Shown: one piece after another, positions 35,250 to 46,584 of the stretch
Position numbering within the stretch: the first letter of the stretch is position 1
Layout: every line of letters begins with the position of its first letter
DNA from: Lepus europaeus
Taxonomy: Eukaryota; Chordata; Mammalia; Lagomorpha; Leporidae
DNA: 64,000 nucleotides
Assembly (NCBI RefSeq): GCF_033115175.1
Contig: NC_084838.1
Location: 91,663,968 to 91,727,967 of the forward strand
Direction of reading: 5' to 3'
Made by a program: the position numbers and the translations under genes
Notes under the pieces: model-generated
Told to the model about the DNA's origin: nothing
What the model saw: the letters and a program-made list of their open reading frames with translations, nothing else
Databases searched by the model: none

Positions 35250-35584
35250 GGCCAGCGCTGTGGCTTAACAGGCTAATCCTCCACCTTGCGGCGCCGGCAC
35301 ACCGGGTTCTAGTCCCGGTTGGGGCGCCGGATTCTATCCCGGTTGCCCCTCTTCCAGGCCAGCTCTCTGCTGTGGCCCGGGAGTGCAGTGGAGGATGGCC
35401 CAAGTGCTTGGGCCCTGCACCACATGGGAGACCAGGAGAAGCACCTGGCTCCTGGCTTCGGATCAGCGTGATGCGCCAGCCGCAGCGGCCATTGGAGGGT
35501 GAACCAGCAGCAAAAAGGAAGACCTTTCTCTCTGTCTCTCTCTCTCACTATCCACTCTGCCTGTCCCCCCCCCCCCCCCAAAAA
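35250..35584 (+). repeat. CSINE, young subfamily, + strand, with long TSD and poly(C) in tail
   Basis: AAAAATCTATATTCAATTT at 35231-35249 and 35585-35603 (19 bp). The usual CTGTC-poly(A) end carries about 14 C before the A run (35566-35579), which is unusual. Confidence 0.95.
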
Positions 35585-35734
35585 AAAAATCTATATTCAA
35601 TTTGGTCATCTCCAAGTCCACGAAGCATCCAAAGGGGTTTACCTCTGATGAGAGTTAGTGGATGCAGTTTCCAGCACTTAAATAAATAAAAAACTAAAAA
35701 AATTCTTTGAATTTTGGATTTTTTTTTTTTTTTT

Positions 35735-36335
35735 TTTGTAGAAAAGTTGCAAAGATAGTAAAAGAGTTCCTGAATATGCTTCACTGGGCTTCCACAATGT
35801 TAACTTCCCACTGGCTCACACAGTGATGAGAATGAAGACCTTGGCCTTGGTGGAATACTGTGAACCATAATGTGAGCGTGGATGTCAGCTGTGTTCCCAT
35901 CAGGGCCCTCATCTGTCTGGGGCACCTGCAGGACTCCATTCTGTGTTAGGTCCCTATCTCCGCAGTCCATTCTGATCTGGCATGGCTTCTCTGGTTGTCC
36001 TTTGTGGTCCTGACACTTTTGAGGGTACTGATCAGGTATTTTGTAGACTGTTCCCCCATTTGAGTTTGTCTGACGTTTTTTCAGGATTAAACTATGGCTG
36101 TGTTGTTTAGAGGAGGAGTCACTCAGATTGGCTGCTTTTGTCAGTTGCCCTGCAGTATCCACAGGACCTGGATCACCCTGCTGGGGTTCTGTGTGCAGGT
36201 AGTGGCTCTGTGGGAGCATTTCTCCCTTTGCATATTGGTAACATCCATACTCTTTGGAAGCCACATTCAGGGAAGGGGGTGTGAAGTTAATCTCCATCTA
36301 CAGAGATAGGATTATACATTGTTTGAATCCTTATG
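35735..36335. repeat. Ancient L1-type fragment
   Basis: GTAGAAAAGTTGCAAAGATA, GACACTTTTGAGGGTACTGA, TCAGGTATTTTGTAGACTGT and TTTGAGTTTGTCTGACGTTT match an old mammalian L1-associated repeat recalled from general knowledge. The - strand 165-codon frame here has no known family and is probably fortuitous. Confidence 0.65.
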
Positions 36336-36460
36336 TATGGAAAATGTTGTCTTCTTACCCTCTTGTTTAATCATTTATTTATTTACTGTGGAGTGTGTAC
36401 TTAAAGGACTATGATCGGTTTGTTTAGGCCTGGGATCCAGTACTGTACTACTTGTCCTCT

Positions 36461-36797
36461 TTTTTTTTTTTTAAAAAAAGATTTATATATTTATTTGAAA
36501 GTCAAAGTTACACAGAGAGAGGAGAGGCAAAGAGAGAGAGAGAGGTCTTCCATCTGCTGGTTCACTCCCCAACTGGCCACAACCGCCAGAGCTGCGCCGA
36601 TCCGAAGCCAGGAGCTTCTTCTGGGTTTCCCACGTGGGTGCAGGGGCTCAAGGGCTTGGGCCATCTTCTACTGCTTTCCCAGGCCATAGCAGAGAGCTGG
36701 ATCAGAAATGGAGCAGCCAGGACTCAAACTGGCACCCATATGGGATGTAAGCACTTCAGTCCGGAGCGTTAACTTGCTGCACCACAGTGTTGGCCCC
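36461..36797 (-). repeat. CSINE, older subfamily, - strand
   Basis: Poly(T), tail complement, GA run, complete body, head ending CACCACAGTGTTGGCCCC. Confidence 0.93.
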
Positions 36798-36838
36798 TGT
36801 CTTGCTTCTTACATTATCCCAGCTCTGGTCTTGGGAGC

Positions 36839-36840
<2 letters not shown>

Positions 36841-36888
<48 letters not shown>

Positions 36889-37113
36889 TGGCTGCATCCT
36901 CCAGGGGCTGGGCCAGGCTGAAGCCAAGAGCTTCATCTGGGGGGTCTAATGTGGGTGACAAGGGGTCAAAGTACTTAGGTCATCTGCTGCTTTTCCCAGA
37001 CCATTAGCAGGGAGCTGGATGGGAAGTGGAACAGCCGGGACTTGAACCAGCACCCATATGGGATGCCAGTGTCACAGGCAGCAGCTTTACCCACTATGCC
37101 ACAGTCTGCCCCC
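36841..37113 (-). repeat. CSINE, older subfamily, - strand, internal deletion
   Basis: A 43-base poly(T) leads straight into AAAGATGGCTGCATCC. The tail complement and GA-rich zone are missing, then the normal body and head follow. Confidence 0.9.
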
Positions 37114-37680
37114 CCATCCCCCTCCCCAAGTAATCTTAAGTTGGCTGCTAGGACCCTTGTCATCCTCTGTTTGGGAACTTCTCCTTGCTTCCAGGCCTTA
37201 CAAGATACTTTGGACATCTTAGCTTTCCCTGCTCCTGGGAGATGCCTGGACTCAGGGCTGGTCCTCACCACTGGCAGACAGGAGATTTGTGTGCACTAAC
37301 CTGGGTGTGCATCAGCTCCACCTTCCTTACCTGTCTGTCTCTTCTGAGCGATAGTCTCATGCCAAGGGCTCATTCCAGTCTTCTCCCATGTTTGTGCCTT
37401 CTTTTTCTGATGGGGAGAACATGGCTTAGGTACCATTTACCGGACCCTGGCGCTTCTGCAAAGTGGCTTCAGAACTATTAGTCCAGACCAAGTAGACACA
37501 CTTGCCAAGTAGAGCACAGTGTTTGTCTTAAGTTCCTGTCAAGTAGCTTCCAAAGTTTCCCAGGCATCTCCTCTGAGAGGTGATTTTGTACACTTTATAA
37601 TACAGTTAGCTACATTGATGAGACTAAGTTTTGTCCTGGCATTCCCTCACACATTAAAAATCTAGGTGATTTTTAATTTT
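37114..37680. other. No gene or recognised repeat (intron 1)
   Basis: No supported feature. Confidence 0.4.
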
Positions 37681-37976
37681 TTATTTGAAATGTAGAATTA
37701 GAGCAGAGGAGAGGGGAGGTAGGGAGAGAGACAGAGAGAGACAGAATGAATCTTCCATCTGCAGGTTCATTCCCCAGGTGGTTGCAACATCCAGGGCTGG
37801 GCCAGGTGGAAGTGAGGCGCCTGGAACGCCATCCTGGTCTCCCACATGAGTGCAGGGGTCCAAGCACTTGGCCATTTTCTGCTGTTTGCCCAGGTGTATT
37901 AGGTGTGAATTTGAATTGGAGCAGCTGGCACTTGAACTGGTTCTCAGGCCCACTGGGGCACAATACCACCAGCTCT
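37681..37976 (-). repeat. CSINE, older diverged copy, - strand
   Basis: TTATTTGAAATGTAGAATTA, GA run, CATCTGCAGGTTCATTCCCC; the head is degraded to GGGGCACAATACCACCAGC. Confidence 0.87.
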
Positions 37977-38936
37977 GTGACCTTTTAATTTACATATATT
38001 AAAATTCATTCTTTGTGCTATACACTTGCAAACATTTTGACACATGCATAGAGTCATCTTGTGCCCATGGACTTAAACTCTCATTTAGGTTTATTTGTTG
38101 TTTTCCCATAACTAACTAACTAAATCACATTTTGTCAGTTGCCCATTGGAAACGAGAATTTCTTGGTTTTCCTTGGTGGTTTTTAATGCCATGTTGTATT
38201 TCCTCAGATAAGGTAAAATGAGTTTTAGCATGGAGGAAGAAAACAAGAATTTTAGAGTTTGAAGGAACATTAAAGATCCATCACATTTCACCATGGTAGT
38301 TGGGCTGGCTCTCCTGGCAGGTGGGGTACTGCAACAGAGCTGGAGCCCCAACAGTTTTTGTTCCCTGGAGGAAGGTGAGTTTGGAGTGGGCTCCCACCTT
38401 TGCTGCAGGTGTTCCTGGGTTGTTTCCTTTATCTTTTCTTTCAGGACATTGCAGCCTGCTGTTTCTTTAATGCTTTGCATACTTTTGGGGAGGATTAAGG
38501 TATTGTTAATCATTTGTCAATTAGAGTTGGTTGTGAGTAATTAGTAGTTCATTCACTTCAAAAATGCCAGTCTGAAGTTAAGTGTTCTGATGAAGAAGGA
38601 CTTCAGTTGGGAGCTGGGGGAGGTGATTCTGCAGAGCCTCACATACCATTTTGCTCTGTGGCCTGTGGGAAGAGCTGTAGTTTACTAATTTTGTTGGATT
38701 ATTTAAGGAATCTGTGGGGACTCACAGTGGGCCTCAAAATGGAACAGTTTTTAATCTTTCTGTGTCTTTTGGGTGTCAGGTGCCAAAGTTGTGATCCTTG
38801 TCCTCTGATGAGACAAATGTGTGAAGTGGGAATTCATCCAAAATGTGGAAGCAGAGAGAACCAGACTGTGGGTGTGGTTTATAATAGAACTTCAGCTTTG
38901 TTTTAGTTTTTTTTCTTTTAAAAAAAGTTTATTTTA
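37977..38936. other. No supported gene (intron 1)
   Basis: About 960 bases, not assigned. A 99-codon + frame (38607-38906) contains a short hydrophobic run but has no known family and no splice context. Confidence 0.4.
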
Positions 38937-39256
38937 GGGACTGGTGTTGTGTCCTAACAGGTTAAGCCACTAGCTGAGATGCCGGTATCCCATATGGGTG
39001 CAGGTTTGAGCCCTGGCTGTTTCACTTCCGATCCAGTTCCCTGATAATGTGCTTGGGGAAGCAGCCAAAGATGGCTTATAATACTTGGGCCCCTGCACCC
39101 ATGTGGGAGACCTGGATGAAGTTCTTGGCTCCTGGTTTTGGCCTGGCTCAGTCCTGGCCTTTGTAGCCACTTTGGGAGTGAACCAGCTGATGGAAGATCT
39201 CTGTGTTTCCCTCTCTTTCTGTAACTTTCAAATAAATAAAAATAAATCTTAAAAAA
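38937..39256 (+). repeat. CSINE, older subfamily, + strand
   Basis: GGGACTGGTGTTGTGTCCTA head, GATGCCGGTATCCCATATGG, tail TTTCAAATAAATAAAAATAA. Confidence 0.92.
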
Positions 39257-39479
39257 TTATTTTAAAGCATAACTTTACCACTTTGATAGAACTATGTTGA
39301 AGTTTGCTTTTCCCCCCCAGTCTTTTTCAGCAATATTATATTCTGAAATGATTTTGTTTAGTATTTTTTTCAAAGCTTTTCCCAGGTTTCTCCAGCACAG
39401 TGTTGTTGCTGTGTATACCTATCTCAGTAGTGGTAATTTATTTTTTCCATAGAAGTGTATACCATGATCCTTTTTATGC

Positions 39480-39825
39480 TTTTTTTTTTTTAAAAGATTT
39501 ATTTATTTATTTGAAAGAGTCAACACAGAGAGGGGAGAGGCAGAAAGCGGGGCGGGGGGGGGGGGGGTCCTCCATCCGATGGCTCACTCCCCAGTTGGCT
39601 GCAATGGCCAGAGATTTGCCGATCTGAAGCCAGGAGCCAGGAGCTTCCTCTGGGTCTCCCACATGGGTATAGGGGCCTAAGGACTTGGGTCATCTTCTAT
39701 TGCTATCCTAAGCCATAGCAGAGAGCTGGCTTGGAAGTGAAGCAGCTGGTCTCGAACCAGCGCCCATATAGGATGCCAGTGCTTCAGGCCAGGGCATTAA
39801 CTAGCTGTGCCACAGTGCCAGCCCC
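39480..39825 (-). repeat. CSINE, older subfamily, - strand, with G-tract
   Basis: Complete element. The GA zone contains a G run (GCGGGGCGG followed by about 15 G at 39555-39568). Confidence 0.92.
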
Positions 39826-39880
39826 CATTTATTTATTTTTAAATCCCTGTTTGACATACCTACATTGAAGAAACTATTTT

Positions 39881-40529
39881 GGGAGTTGGTGTTGTGGCGC
39901 AGTGGGTTAACTCACCACCTGCAACGCTGGCATCCCATATCTGTGATGATTTGAGTCTCAGCTGCTCTACTTCTGATCCAGCTCCATGATAATGGCCTGG
40001 GAAAACAGTAGAAGATGGCTCAATTACCTGGGCCCCTGCACCCACGTGGGACACCCAAAAGAAGCTTCTGGCTCCTGGCTTCTGCCTAGCCCAGCCCTGG
40101 CCATCTGGGTAGTGAACCAGCGGATGGGAGAGCTCTCTATCTCTCTGCCCCTGCCCTAACTCAGATTTTTTTTTTTTTTTTTTTTTTTTTTGACAGGCAG
40201 AGTGGACAGTGAGAGAGAGAGACAGAGAGAAAGGTCTTCCTTTTTCCGTTGGTTCACCCCCCAATGGCCGCTGCGGCCGGCGCATCGCGCTGATCCGTAG
40301 CCAGGGGCCAGGTGCTTCTCCTGGTCTTCCATGCGGGTGCAGGGCCCAAGCACTTGAGCCATCCTCCACTGCCTTCCTGGGCCATAGCAGAGAGCTGGCC
40401 TGGAAGAGGAGCAACTGGGATAGAATCCGGCACCCCGACCGGGACTAGAACCCAGTGTGCCGGCGCCACAGGCGGAGGATTAGCCTAGTGAGCCGCGGCG
40501 CCGGCCAATAAATAAATCTTTAAAAAAAT
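39881..40529 (+). repeat. CSINE, older subfamily, + strand, split by a younger CSINE
   Basis: AAACTATTTT at 39871-39880 and 40530-40539 bounds the whole composite. The head and body are at 39881-40165, the AATAAATAAATCTTT tail at 40507-40529. Between them lies a young CSINE in the opposite orientation. Confidence 0.93.
40166..40506 (-). repeat. CSINE, young poly(A) subfamily, - strand, nested
   Basis: Long poly(T), TGACAGGCAGAGTGGACAGT, GAGCCGCGGCGCCGGCC. Inserted in the CT-to-tail boundary of the older + strand CSINE. Confidence 0.95.
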
Positions 40530-40539
40530 AAACTATTTT

Positions 40540-40906
40540 GATTTTTCTGAAGGGGACAGTACTTTCTTCTCTCTTCCTCCTTCTCTTTTTCTCTTCTGTT
40601 TTTCCTTCTTTCCCTCCCTTCCTTCCAATCAGTATCAGAAGCTAGCTTTATGTATTTTAAAGTAAGGGAATCTTTGTGCTCAACAAGAATGGCAAGAATC
40701 ATAGGGTACTGACGAGGTGCTTTAATCTGACTTCCCACAGAGCTGTTGGAGCTGTGTGCTGTACACTTGATCCTGGCACTTTTTGACCTTGTGGATTTTT
40801 GGGTAGTTTTCCTTCAAGTTTTCAGCTTCTGTACAAACATGTGCTTTGAAGTGTGCCATTCTGATCTCACCCCATGTCTGATGTTTGCTGTCCCCTTCTG
40901 TTGCAG
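40540..40906. other. FAM120A: End of FAM120A intron 1, with acceptor
   Basis: Pyrimidine-rich end TGCTGTCCCCTTCTGTTGCAG leads to exon 2 (written here only to describe the site at 40887-40906). GTCTGAT near 40876 is a plausible branch region. Nothing else seen. Confidence 0.8.
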
Positions 40907-41153
40907 GTCGCACAGAGCATTGAGGATCACCATCAGGAGGTGATTGGCTTCTGCAGAGAGAATGGCTTCCACGGCCTGGTGGCATACGACTCTGACTACG
41001 CCCTGTGCAACATCCCTTGTTACTTCAGCGCCCATGCTCTCAAACTGAGCCGCAACGGGAAGAGCCTCACCACGAGCCAGTACCTGATGCACGAGGTTGC
41101 CAAGCAGCTGGACCTGAATCCAAACCGTTTTCCTGTTTTTGCTGCTCTGCTAG
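40907..41153 (+). CDS. FAM120A: FAM120A coding exon 2
   Basis: 247 bases encoding residues 159-240 and the first base of codon 241. It continues the XPG/FEN-like domain: VAYDSDYAL (183-191) sits at the internal (XPG-I) acidic-motif position, and VAKQLDLNPNRFPVFAALL leads into the helical segment. Acceptor CTGTTGCAG|GTC and donor CTAG|GTAGGT are both strong. The phase (0 in, 1 out) matches exons 1 and 3. An in-frame upstream ATG at 40874 is intronic and not a start. The reading frame is intact. Confidence 0.97.
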
Positions 41154-41655
41154 GTAGGTGGGGCAGCATGAAACCTCATCTTATTTTATAGAGGATGTCT
41201 ACGCTGTGAACACATCGGTCTTTTAACTTGTTCAGTTTTGAGATGTGTGCCTTACATGTAAAAGAACCAAGGAATGGGCTCTTAGCATTTCTTCCCATTG
41301 CTTTTGATGTAGCTGATAATGTACTGCTTTTGTCCTTCAGTGTTTTTATGTATTGTTCTGTTCTGGTTGAAAAACTAATTTTGTGAATAAACTTCCTTAA
41401 AGTTTTAGAAAAATAAATAATATTTCTAAGTCACAGATGTTTACACATGCTCACTAAGATAATCAGACATTTAAAACTTTGCCATAAACTGTGTTTTTAA
41501 TAGAAGCAGACATGCTGTTAGCCCTGTTAGATTTTCCCTCATTTTCAGGACCTTCAATATTTTAAAAGAAAAACAATAACAAAAAAAAATCATCTTCCCT
41601 TGTTTCCGTCACCTACCCTTTTAGTAAATGTATACATGTTTTTAAAAGTTCCCTT
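41154..41655. other. FAM120A: Start of FAM120A intron 2
   Basis: GTAGGT donor; AT-rich with no recognised feature. Confidence 0.5.
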
Positions 41656-41966
41656 GTGGGTAGATGTTTGGTGCAGCAGTTAAGGCTTCACGTTGGGTAC
41701 CTGCATCCCGTATCAGCGTAGTGCTGGTTTGCGGCCTGACTCCTTTGCTGCTAATCCAGCTTTTGGTAGCAGATGATAGCCCCAGTGCTTGGGCTCCAGC
41801 CACCCATGTGGGAAACTAGGATGGAGGTGCTGGCTCCTGGCATAAGCTTGGCCTAACCCTGGCTGTTGCAGGCATTTGGGGGAGTGAACCAGCAGATGGA
41901 AAATCTTTTTCTCTGTGTTTCTCCCTCTCCCTCTATCACTTTGCCTTTCAAATAAATCTTTAAAAA
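41656..41966 (+). repeat. CSINE, older diverged copy, + strand
   Basis: TGGGTAGATGTTTGGTGCAG, GGTTTGCGGCC B-box remnant, GGCATTTGGGGGAGTGAACC, tail TTTCAAATAAATCTTT. Confidence 0.88.
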
Positions 41967-42964
41967 GTTTTTTTTTTCCAAGACGTAATTTATTCATCTG
42001 TCGTTTTGTATCTGTCAGCTACTTTTTCTTGTGTGCTAAGTGTCTCAGTCTTGCTTTGATTTGCTGAGGGTTTGTAAGAATTGTGTCCAAATAGAGGTGT
42101 GTTCTAATCACTGCTGTGATTAGAATCCTGGTTCTGATGGGATAAGGGCTGTTGGTGATTCACAGTTCTGGAAGCTGTGTGGTTTCCACTGAAACTATTG
42201 TCTGGTTCTGTTGTATCCCACAGAGGTCAGCAGCTCCATCCATCCTGCTTAAGAAGAGAATTATATTGTGGGTTATTTTTAGAAATCCCTGGTTACTAGA
42301 AAGATTGTTATACGTATTCCAAAATAGTTTATACAGTTAGAAATTTTATTGAAGGAGTCACAATTTTGTGTGTTTTATTCTTGTGGTAGCATTTTAAATT
42401 ATATAACAATGAACAAAATTCTAATTTTACAACTTGTTTTTGTATCTAATCTCAAATTCTTAGGAAATTTGGGGGTTTGGAAGACTAAGACTAATCTTAT
42501 ATTTTCAAATATTAATATATAAAAATATTTCCTCTGAAATTGGATAACATATGCAAAGCTGCACATTTGCTTCAGTACTACGCAGTATAGCTTGGCAGAT
42601 AATTGACTTTCAGTGAATATGAAAATTGCATACTCTTTGAATATGGATGCTTGAGCTGATTTGAAATATAGAAAAATATCTTATTTAAGAAACCTTAAAT
42701 GTATTTCTTAGGCGATAATGCCAACTCATACTTTTCTACCTAATTGCCTTGTGGAAATTTAAAGTAAATGAAAAGTACAATCAGTTGTAATCATCAGATT
42801 ACTTTAAGGCTTGGTATCTCTTAAAAAAAAAGTTTGTGCCAATTATAAGTAAACTTTTAGCTGGATGAATTTTTTTATTTTAGTTTTGAAAGTTTCAGTG
42901 TCTTCAAATATCAATGTTTATTTTCTCTCCTGTAATATAAAGTATAAGTGTAATTTTGTTTAGG
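41967..42964. other. AT-rich intron 2, nothing recognised
   Basis: About 1 kb, strongly AT-rich, with no gene, RNA gene or recognised repeat. Confidence 0.4.
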
Positions 42965-43096
42965 AAAGTTTTGTGAAATAATAAAGGTACTTCAGAAATC
43001 TGGTAGAAAAATGGAATTAAAAGATAAATTTATTTTGGTGCAAGAAGTTTTTCATTAGTTTGCATTTTCCATGAACTTTTTGAAGTTCTCTTGTAT
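42965..43096. repeat. Palindromic MITE-like element
   Basis: ATGGAATTAAAAGATAAATT, TATTTTGGTGCAAGAAGTTT and CATGAACTTTTTGAAGTTCT are shared with copies near 26.2, 61.35 and 62.77 kb. The ends (TACTTCAGAAATCT / ACTTTTTGAAGT) are roughly inverted. Confidence 0.65.
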
Positions 43097-43195
43097 TCAT
43101 TTGTGTATTTGACCCATTTCCAGAGACTACTTGTATTACTGATGTTGGAATTGACTTTGTAGTTTTTCAGAATGACGATTCAAAGATAATCTCTG

Positions 43196-43514
43196 GGCTG
43201 GCGCCGCGGCTCACTTGGCTAATCCTCCGCCTGCGGTGCCGGCACCCCGGGTTCTAGTCCCGGTTAGGGTGCCGGATTCTGTCCCGGTTGTTCCTCTTCC
43301 AGTCCAGCTCTCTGCTGTGGCCCGGGAAGGCAGTGGAGGATGGCCCAAGTATTTGGGCCCCTGCACCTGCGTGGGAGACCAGGAAGAAGCACCTGGCTCC
43401 TGGCTTCGGATCGGCGCAGCACGCCGGCTGTAGCGGCCATTTGGGGGGTGAACCAACGGAAAAAGGAAGACCTTTCTCTCTGTCTCTCTCTCTCACTGTC
43501 TAATTCTGCCTGTC

Positions 43515-43550
<36 letters not shown>
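43196..43550 (+). repeat. CSINE, young poly(A) subfamily, + strand, with TSD
   Basis: AATCTCTG before (43188-43195) and after (43551-43558). Full length with a poly(A) of about 35. Confidence 0.95.
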
Positions 43551-43555
<5 letters not shown>

Positions 43556-43558
43556 CTG

Positions 43559-44492
43559 ACACTTCAGACTTGACAGTAAAATTCTGTGCAGCCCATTGGG
43601 GGAAAACCACGGGAAGCACAATAGTGCTGGACATGTGGGCCAAGCCTTGCTCATTGTGTGTGCTGGTCGTTTGGGAGCTCTGTGCTATGTGTTGCTGTGT
43701 TTGGAATAATATATGAAGAGTTGCAGATGATCTTACCTTGTTTGTTATCAGCTAATTAATGAATTTGCTATCTTAATGTGGATATGATTAGATCACATTA
43801 TATATAAAGACCACAGGAGTTATTTAAGAACTTATACTGCTTTTAAATTGTTTTCAGAGAACTGATGTACTAAGGATGTTAGTATATCAGGCATTCAGGC
43901 ACTACCACGAGAGTGGAGTATTCCCCTCAAAATGTAGTTTCTGCAATTGTAGACTGTGCACAGTACAGGTGATGAGGTAGCACAACATGACTGTTACTGT
44001 GGGATGTGCTTTGTCAGATTGTTACATGTACTGGGGGGCAGTAAAGGAAATCAGAGGAGCAGGTATTAATCCTTTTACAGTCAACAGTCACTGTCTAATG
44101 TTTAATCTTGCTAAGATTTTGTAATCATGCAGATTCTACCTTTAGTTTTTGAACCTAGTTCACATAATTTTGAACCACACTTGTTGCATGAATAAATGAA
44201 AACAGCTTGGTCAGTATTTGGCATCCTGGCATTACCACACCTGTTTGCAAACTGGTATTTACTGTTACTACTGTGCTGGGAAGTTGCTGAGGTTGGTAGC
44301 ACTGTGCAGCTCCCATTTCGGATGCTGTTGGGACCACACTGGGCATCAGGTGGAACTCTAGGCTGCCTTGCGGATTGTCCCTGCTGTGTTGCCTTCTGTT
44401 AATACATGGAAGTTGTTGTGGTACATAGGGATCATCAGGTTGCCTGTATCACTGTGATGCTTGCTTTTACGTCACCTACTTTTGTGTTTCAG
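43559..44492. other. FAM120A: End of FAM120A intron 2, with acceptor
   Basis: About 930 bases, no repeat recognised. Ends CTTTTGTGTTTCAG at 44479-44492. Confidence 0.6.
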
Positions 44493-44575
44493 GAAATCAC
44501 ATTCTACCTGATGAGGATCTGGCGTCGTTTCACTGGAGTCTGCTAGGTCCAGAACATCCACTAGCCTCACTAAAG
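44493..44575 (+). CDS. FAM120A: FAM120A coding exon 3
   Basis: 83 bases that complete codon 241 (G|GA) and encode residues 241-268: GNHILPDEDLASFHWSLLGP then EHPLASLK. The GNHILPDEDL stretch occupies the place of the helix-two-turn-helix entry found in FEN-type nucleases. The donor is AAG|GTACAG, leaving phase 0. It is highly conserved in the FAM120 family and in frame with exons 2 and 4. Confidence 0.97.
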
Positions 44576-45544
44576 GTACAGACTTCACCTCCCCTCCAGT
44601 CACAGATCAGCATCTTTCAGTAGAGTTTGATAAATTTTATAGCTTTCTTACTAATTTTTTAATAATAATAAAGTAATCTTATTTAGGCTTAAATGCTTTT
44701 TGGATGATAGAGGACCTAAATTCCTTAGAAAAACCTCCATTTGTACTGTTTTATTAAACATAACTGGTTTTCTTATCTTTCTCCCTTTCAATTCCCTTCC
44801 TTTCTGTGATAGTAAAGAACATCAAAGAAGCACTTCCCTTGATTCTCTGAACTGGGAAGGTACATGTTGTTGTGAGTGTAGCAGTAGTGAGTGAGTTTGG
44901 GATGAGCCACCAGGAAATTCCGGTATACAAAAATACTCCTTATGTGTAGGACAACAGTGGGATATGTCATGACATACCCTTTCCCTAAGTGGAAAATACT
45001 GTAAGCTGGGGGTCATCTGTACTTGGTGGTGGTTCCTGTGACCTTGGCTGTCACTTGTTAGGTGCAAAGTGCCCTTGGTGACAGGGAATCAGGGAAGATG
45101 GGCTCATATCTGCTCTTAGCTCTGCAACTGCGAGAGAATGTTTGAGCAAAGACTTCTGGAGGCAGGCTGCCCTGTAAGATTCTCAGTTCTGTCAGAAGTG
45201 ACCTTCTCTACAAACAACTTTAACTGGCGGTTAGTTTCCAGTTGGAAGTTTTCTGCCCACATTTTAATTCACACTCATAATTCCTGAATATGCAAGCAGA
45301 TGTTCTTTCCCACTTCTGTCTGCCCTTGGCCATAGTGCCTCTCCTGAGTGTTTTTAGGAATGAAGTGATGGGTCTATGAAGCCAGCGACTGTGCTCATCA
45401 GCACTGTTGGACACTGGTTTATATGTACAGACACAGATAGAAGCTCACTTCTCGGAAGGGTCCTTTTCTCTTGAAGAGCAGGGTGGGAAACTTGCAAGAT
45501 CTCAAGCCTGAGTGTATGTAGTCTAGAAGTGTAGTCTGACAAAA
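44576..45544. other. FAM120A: Start of FAM120A intron 3
   Basis: About 970 bases after the GTACAG donor; nothing recognised. Confidence 0.5.
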
Positions 45545-45752
45545 GTGGAGGATGGCCCAAATATTTGGGTCCCTGTACCCTTGTTTGGGACCCCGAGGAA
45601 GCTCCTAGCTCCTGGCTTTGGATTGGCCCAGTTCTGGCAGTTGTTGCCATTTAGGGAGTGATCAAGTGGATGGAACACCTTTCTTTCTGTCTCTCCCTCT
45701 CTGTCTCTGTGGCTCTGCTTTTCATAAATAGATAAAATCTTTAAAAAAGATT
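45545..45752 (+). repeat. CSINE, 5'-truncated, + strand
   Basis: Begins at GTGGAGGATGGCCCAA, so the head is missing. Ends CATAAATAGATAAAATCTTT. Confidence 0.9.
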
Positions 45753-45966
45753 CCTTTAAAAAAGGAAAATAACCTGTAAATCCAGCATACTGTTTTTAAA
45801 AAGGAATTAATAAAAATCAGGAGAAAATTTCATTTTGTTACCTAATGTAAATTTCCATGGATAGGAAATCAGGCATCAGTAGTCCATCGGTTGCCTCTGT
45901 ATGGTGGCAGCACAGTGACTTTATTTACTTGTTTTGTGCATGAGCAGCCCTCTTAGACTCATCTTA

Positions 45967-46295
45967 TTTATTTTTTTAAAGATTTATTTTATTTATATGA
46001 AAGACAGAGTTGCAGAGAGAAAGGTAGAGCCAGAGAGAGAGGTCTTCCATTCCATTGGTTCACTCCCCAAATGACCGCAACGGCCAGAGCTGAGCTGATC
46101 CGGAGACAAGAGCTTCTTCCGGGTCCCCCACGCGGGTGCAGGGACCCAAGGACTTGGGCCATCTTCTATTGCTTTCCCAGGCCATAGCAGAGAGCTGGAT
46201 CAGAAGAGGAGCAGCTGGGACTTCAACCAGCGTCCATATGGGATGCCAGTGCTGCTGTCTGGGGCTTTAACCTGCTGCGCCACAGTGCCAGTCCC
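45967..46295 (-). repeat. CSINE, older subfamily, - strand, with TSD
   Basis: TTAGACTCATCTTA (45953-45966) and TTAGACTCACTTTA (46296-46309). Complete element. Confidence 0.94.
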
Positions 46296-46310
46296 TTAGA
46301 CTCACTTTAA

Positions 46311-46584
46311 AAAAATTATTATTTGAGAGGTAGATACAGAGTGAACATTCCCATCCACTGGTTTATTCCACAAATGCCAACAAGGGTCGGGGGGACTAGA
46401 GATGGGAGCTGGTAACCCAAGTCTCCCCAGTGTGTGGCAGGAGCCCAGTTACTTGAATCATCCTGCTGCCTCTGGTGTGAGCATTAGCCGGCAGCTGGAG
46501 TCAGGAGTGGAGCCAGGTAGAGAACTCTGGCACTCTGATGTGGGATGCATGTCTTAGCCTCTCAGCCCACATGTATGCCCCTAG
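46311..46584 (-). repeat. CSINE, old diverged copy, - strand
   Basis: AATTATTATTTGAGAGGTAG, CATCCACTGGTTTATTCCAC, GTGAGCATTAGCCGGCAGCT; the head is of an old type. Confidence 0.8.

Noticed and set aside
35800-36297. 165-codon - strand ORF
   Set aside because: Lies within old L1-like repeat sequence, and no family is recognised.
38607-38906. 99-codon ORF with a hydrophobic start and several cysteines, resembling a small secreted protein
   Set aside because: No promoter, splice or family evidence in the middle of an intron. The hydrophobic run is common by chance in T-rich DNA.
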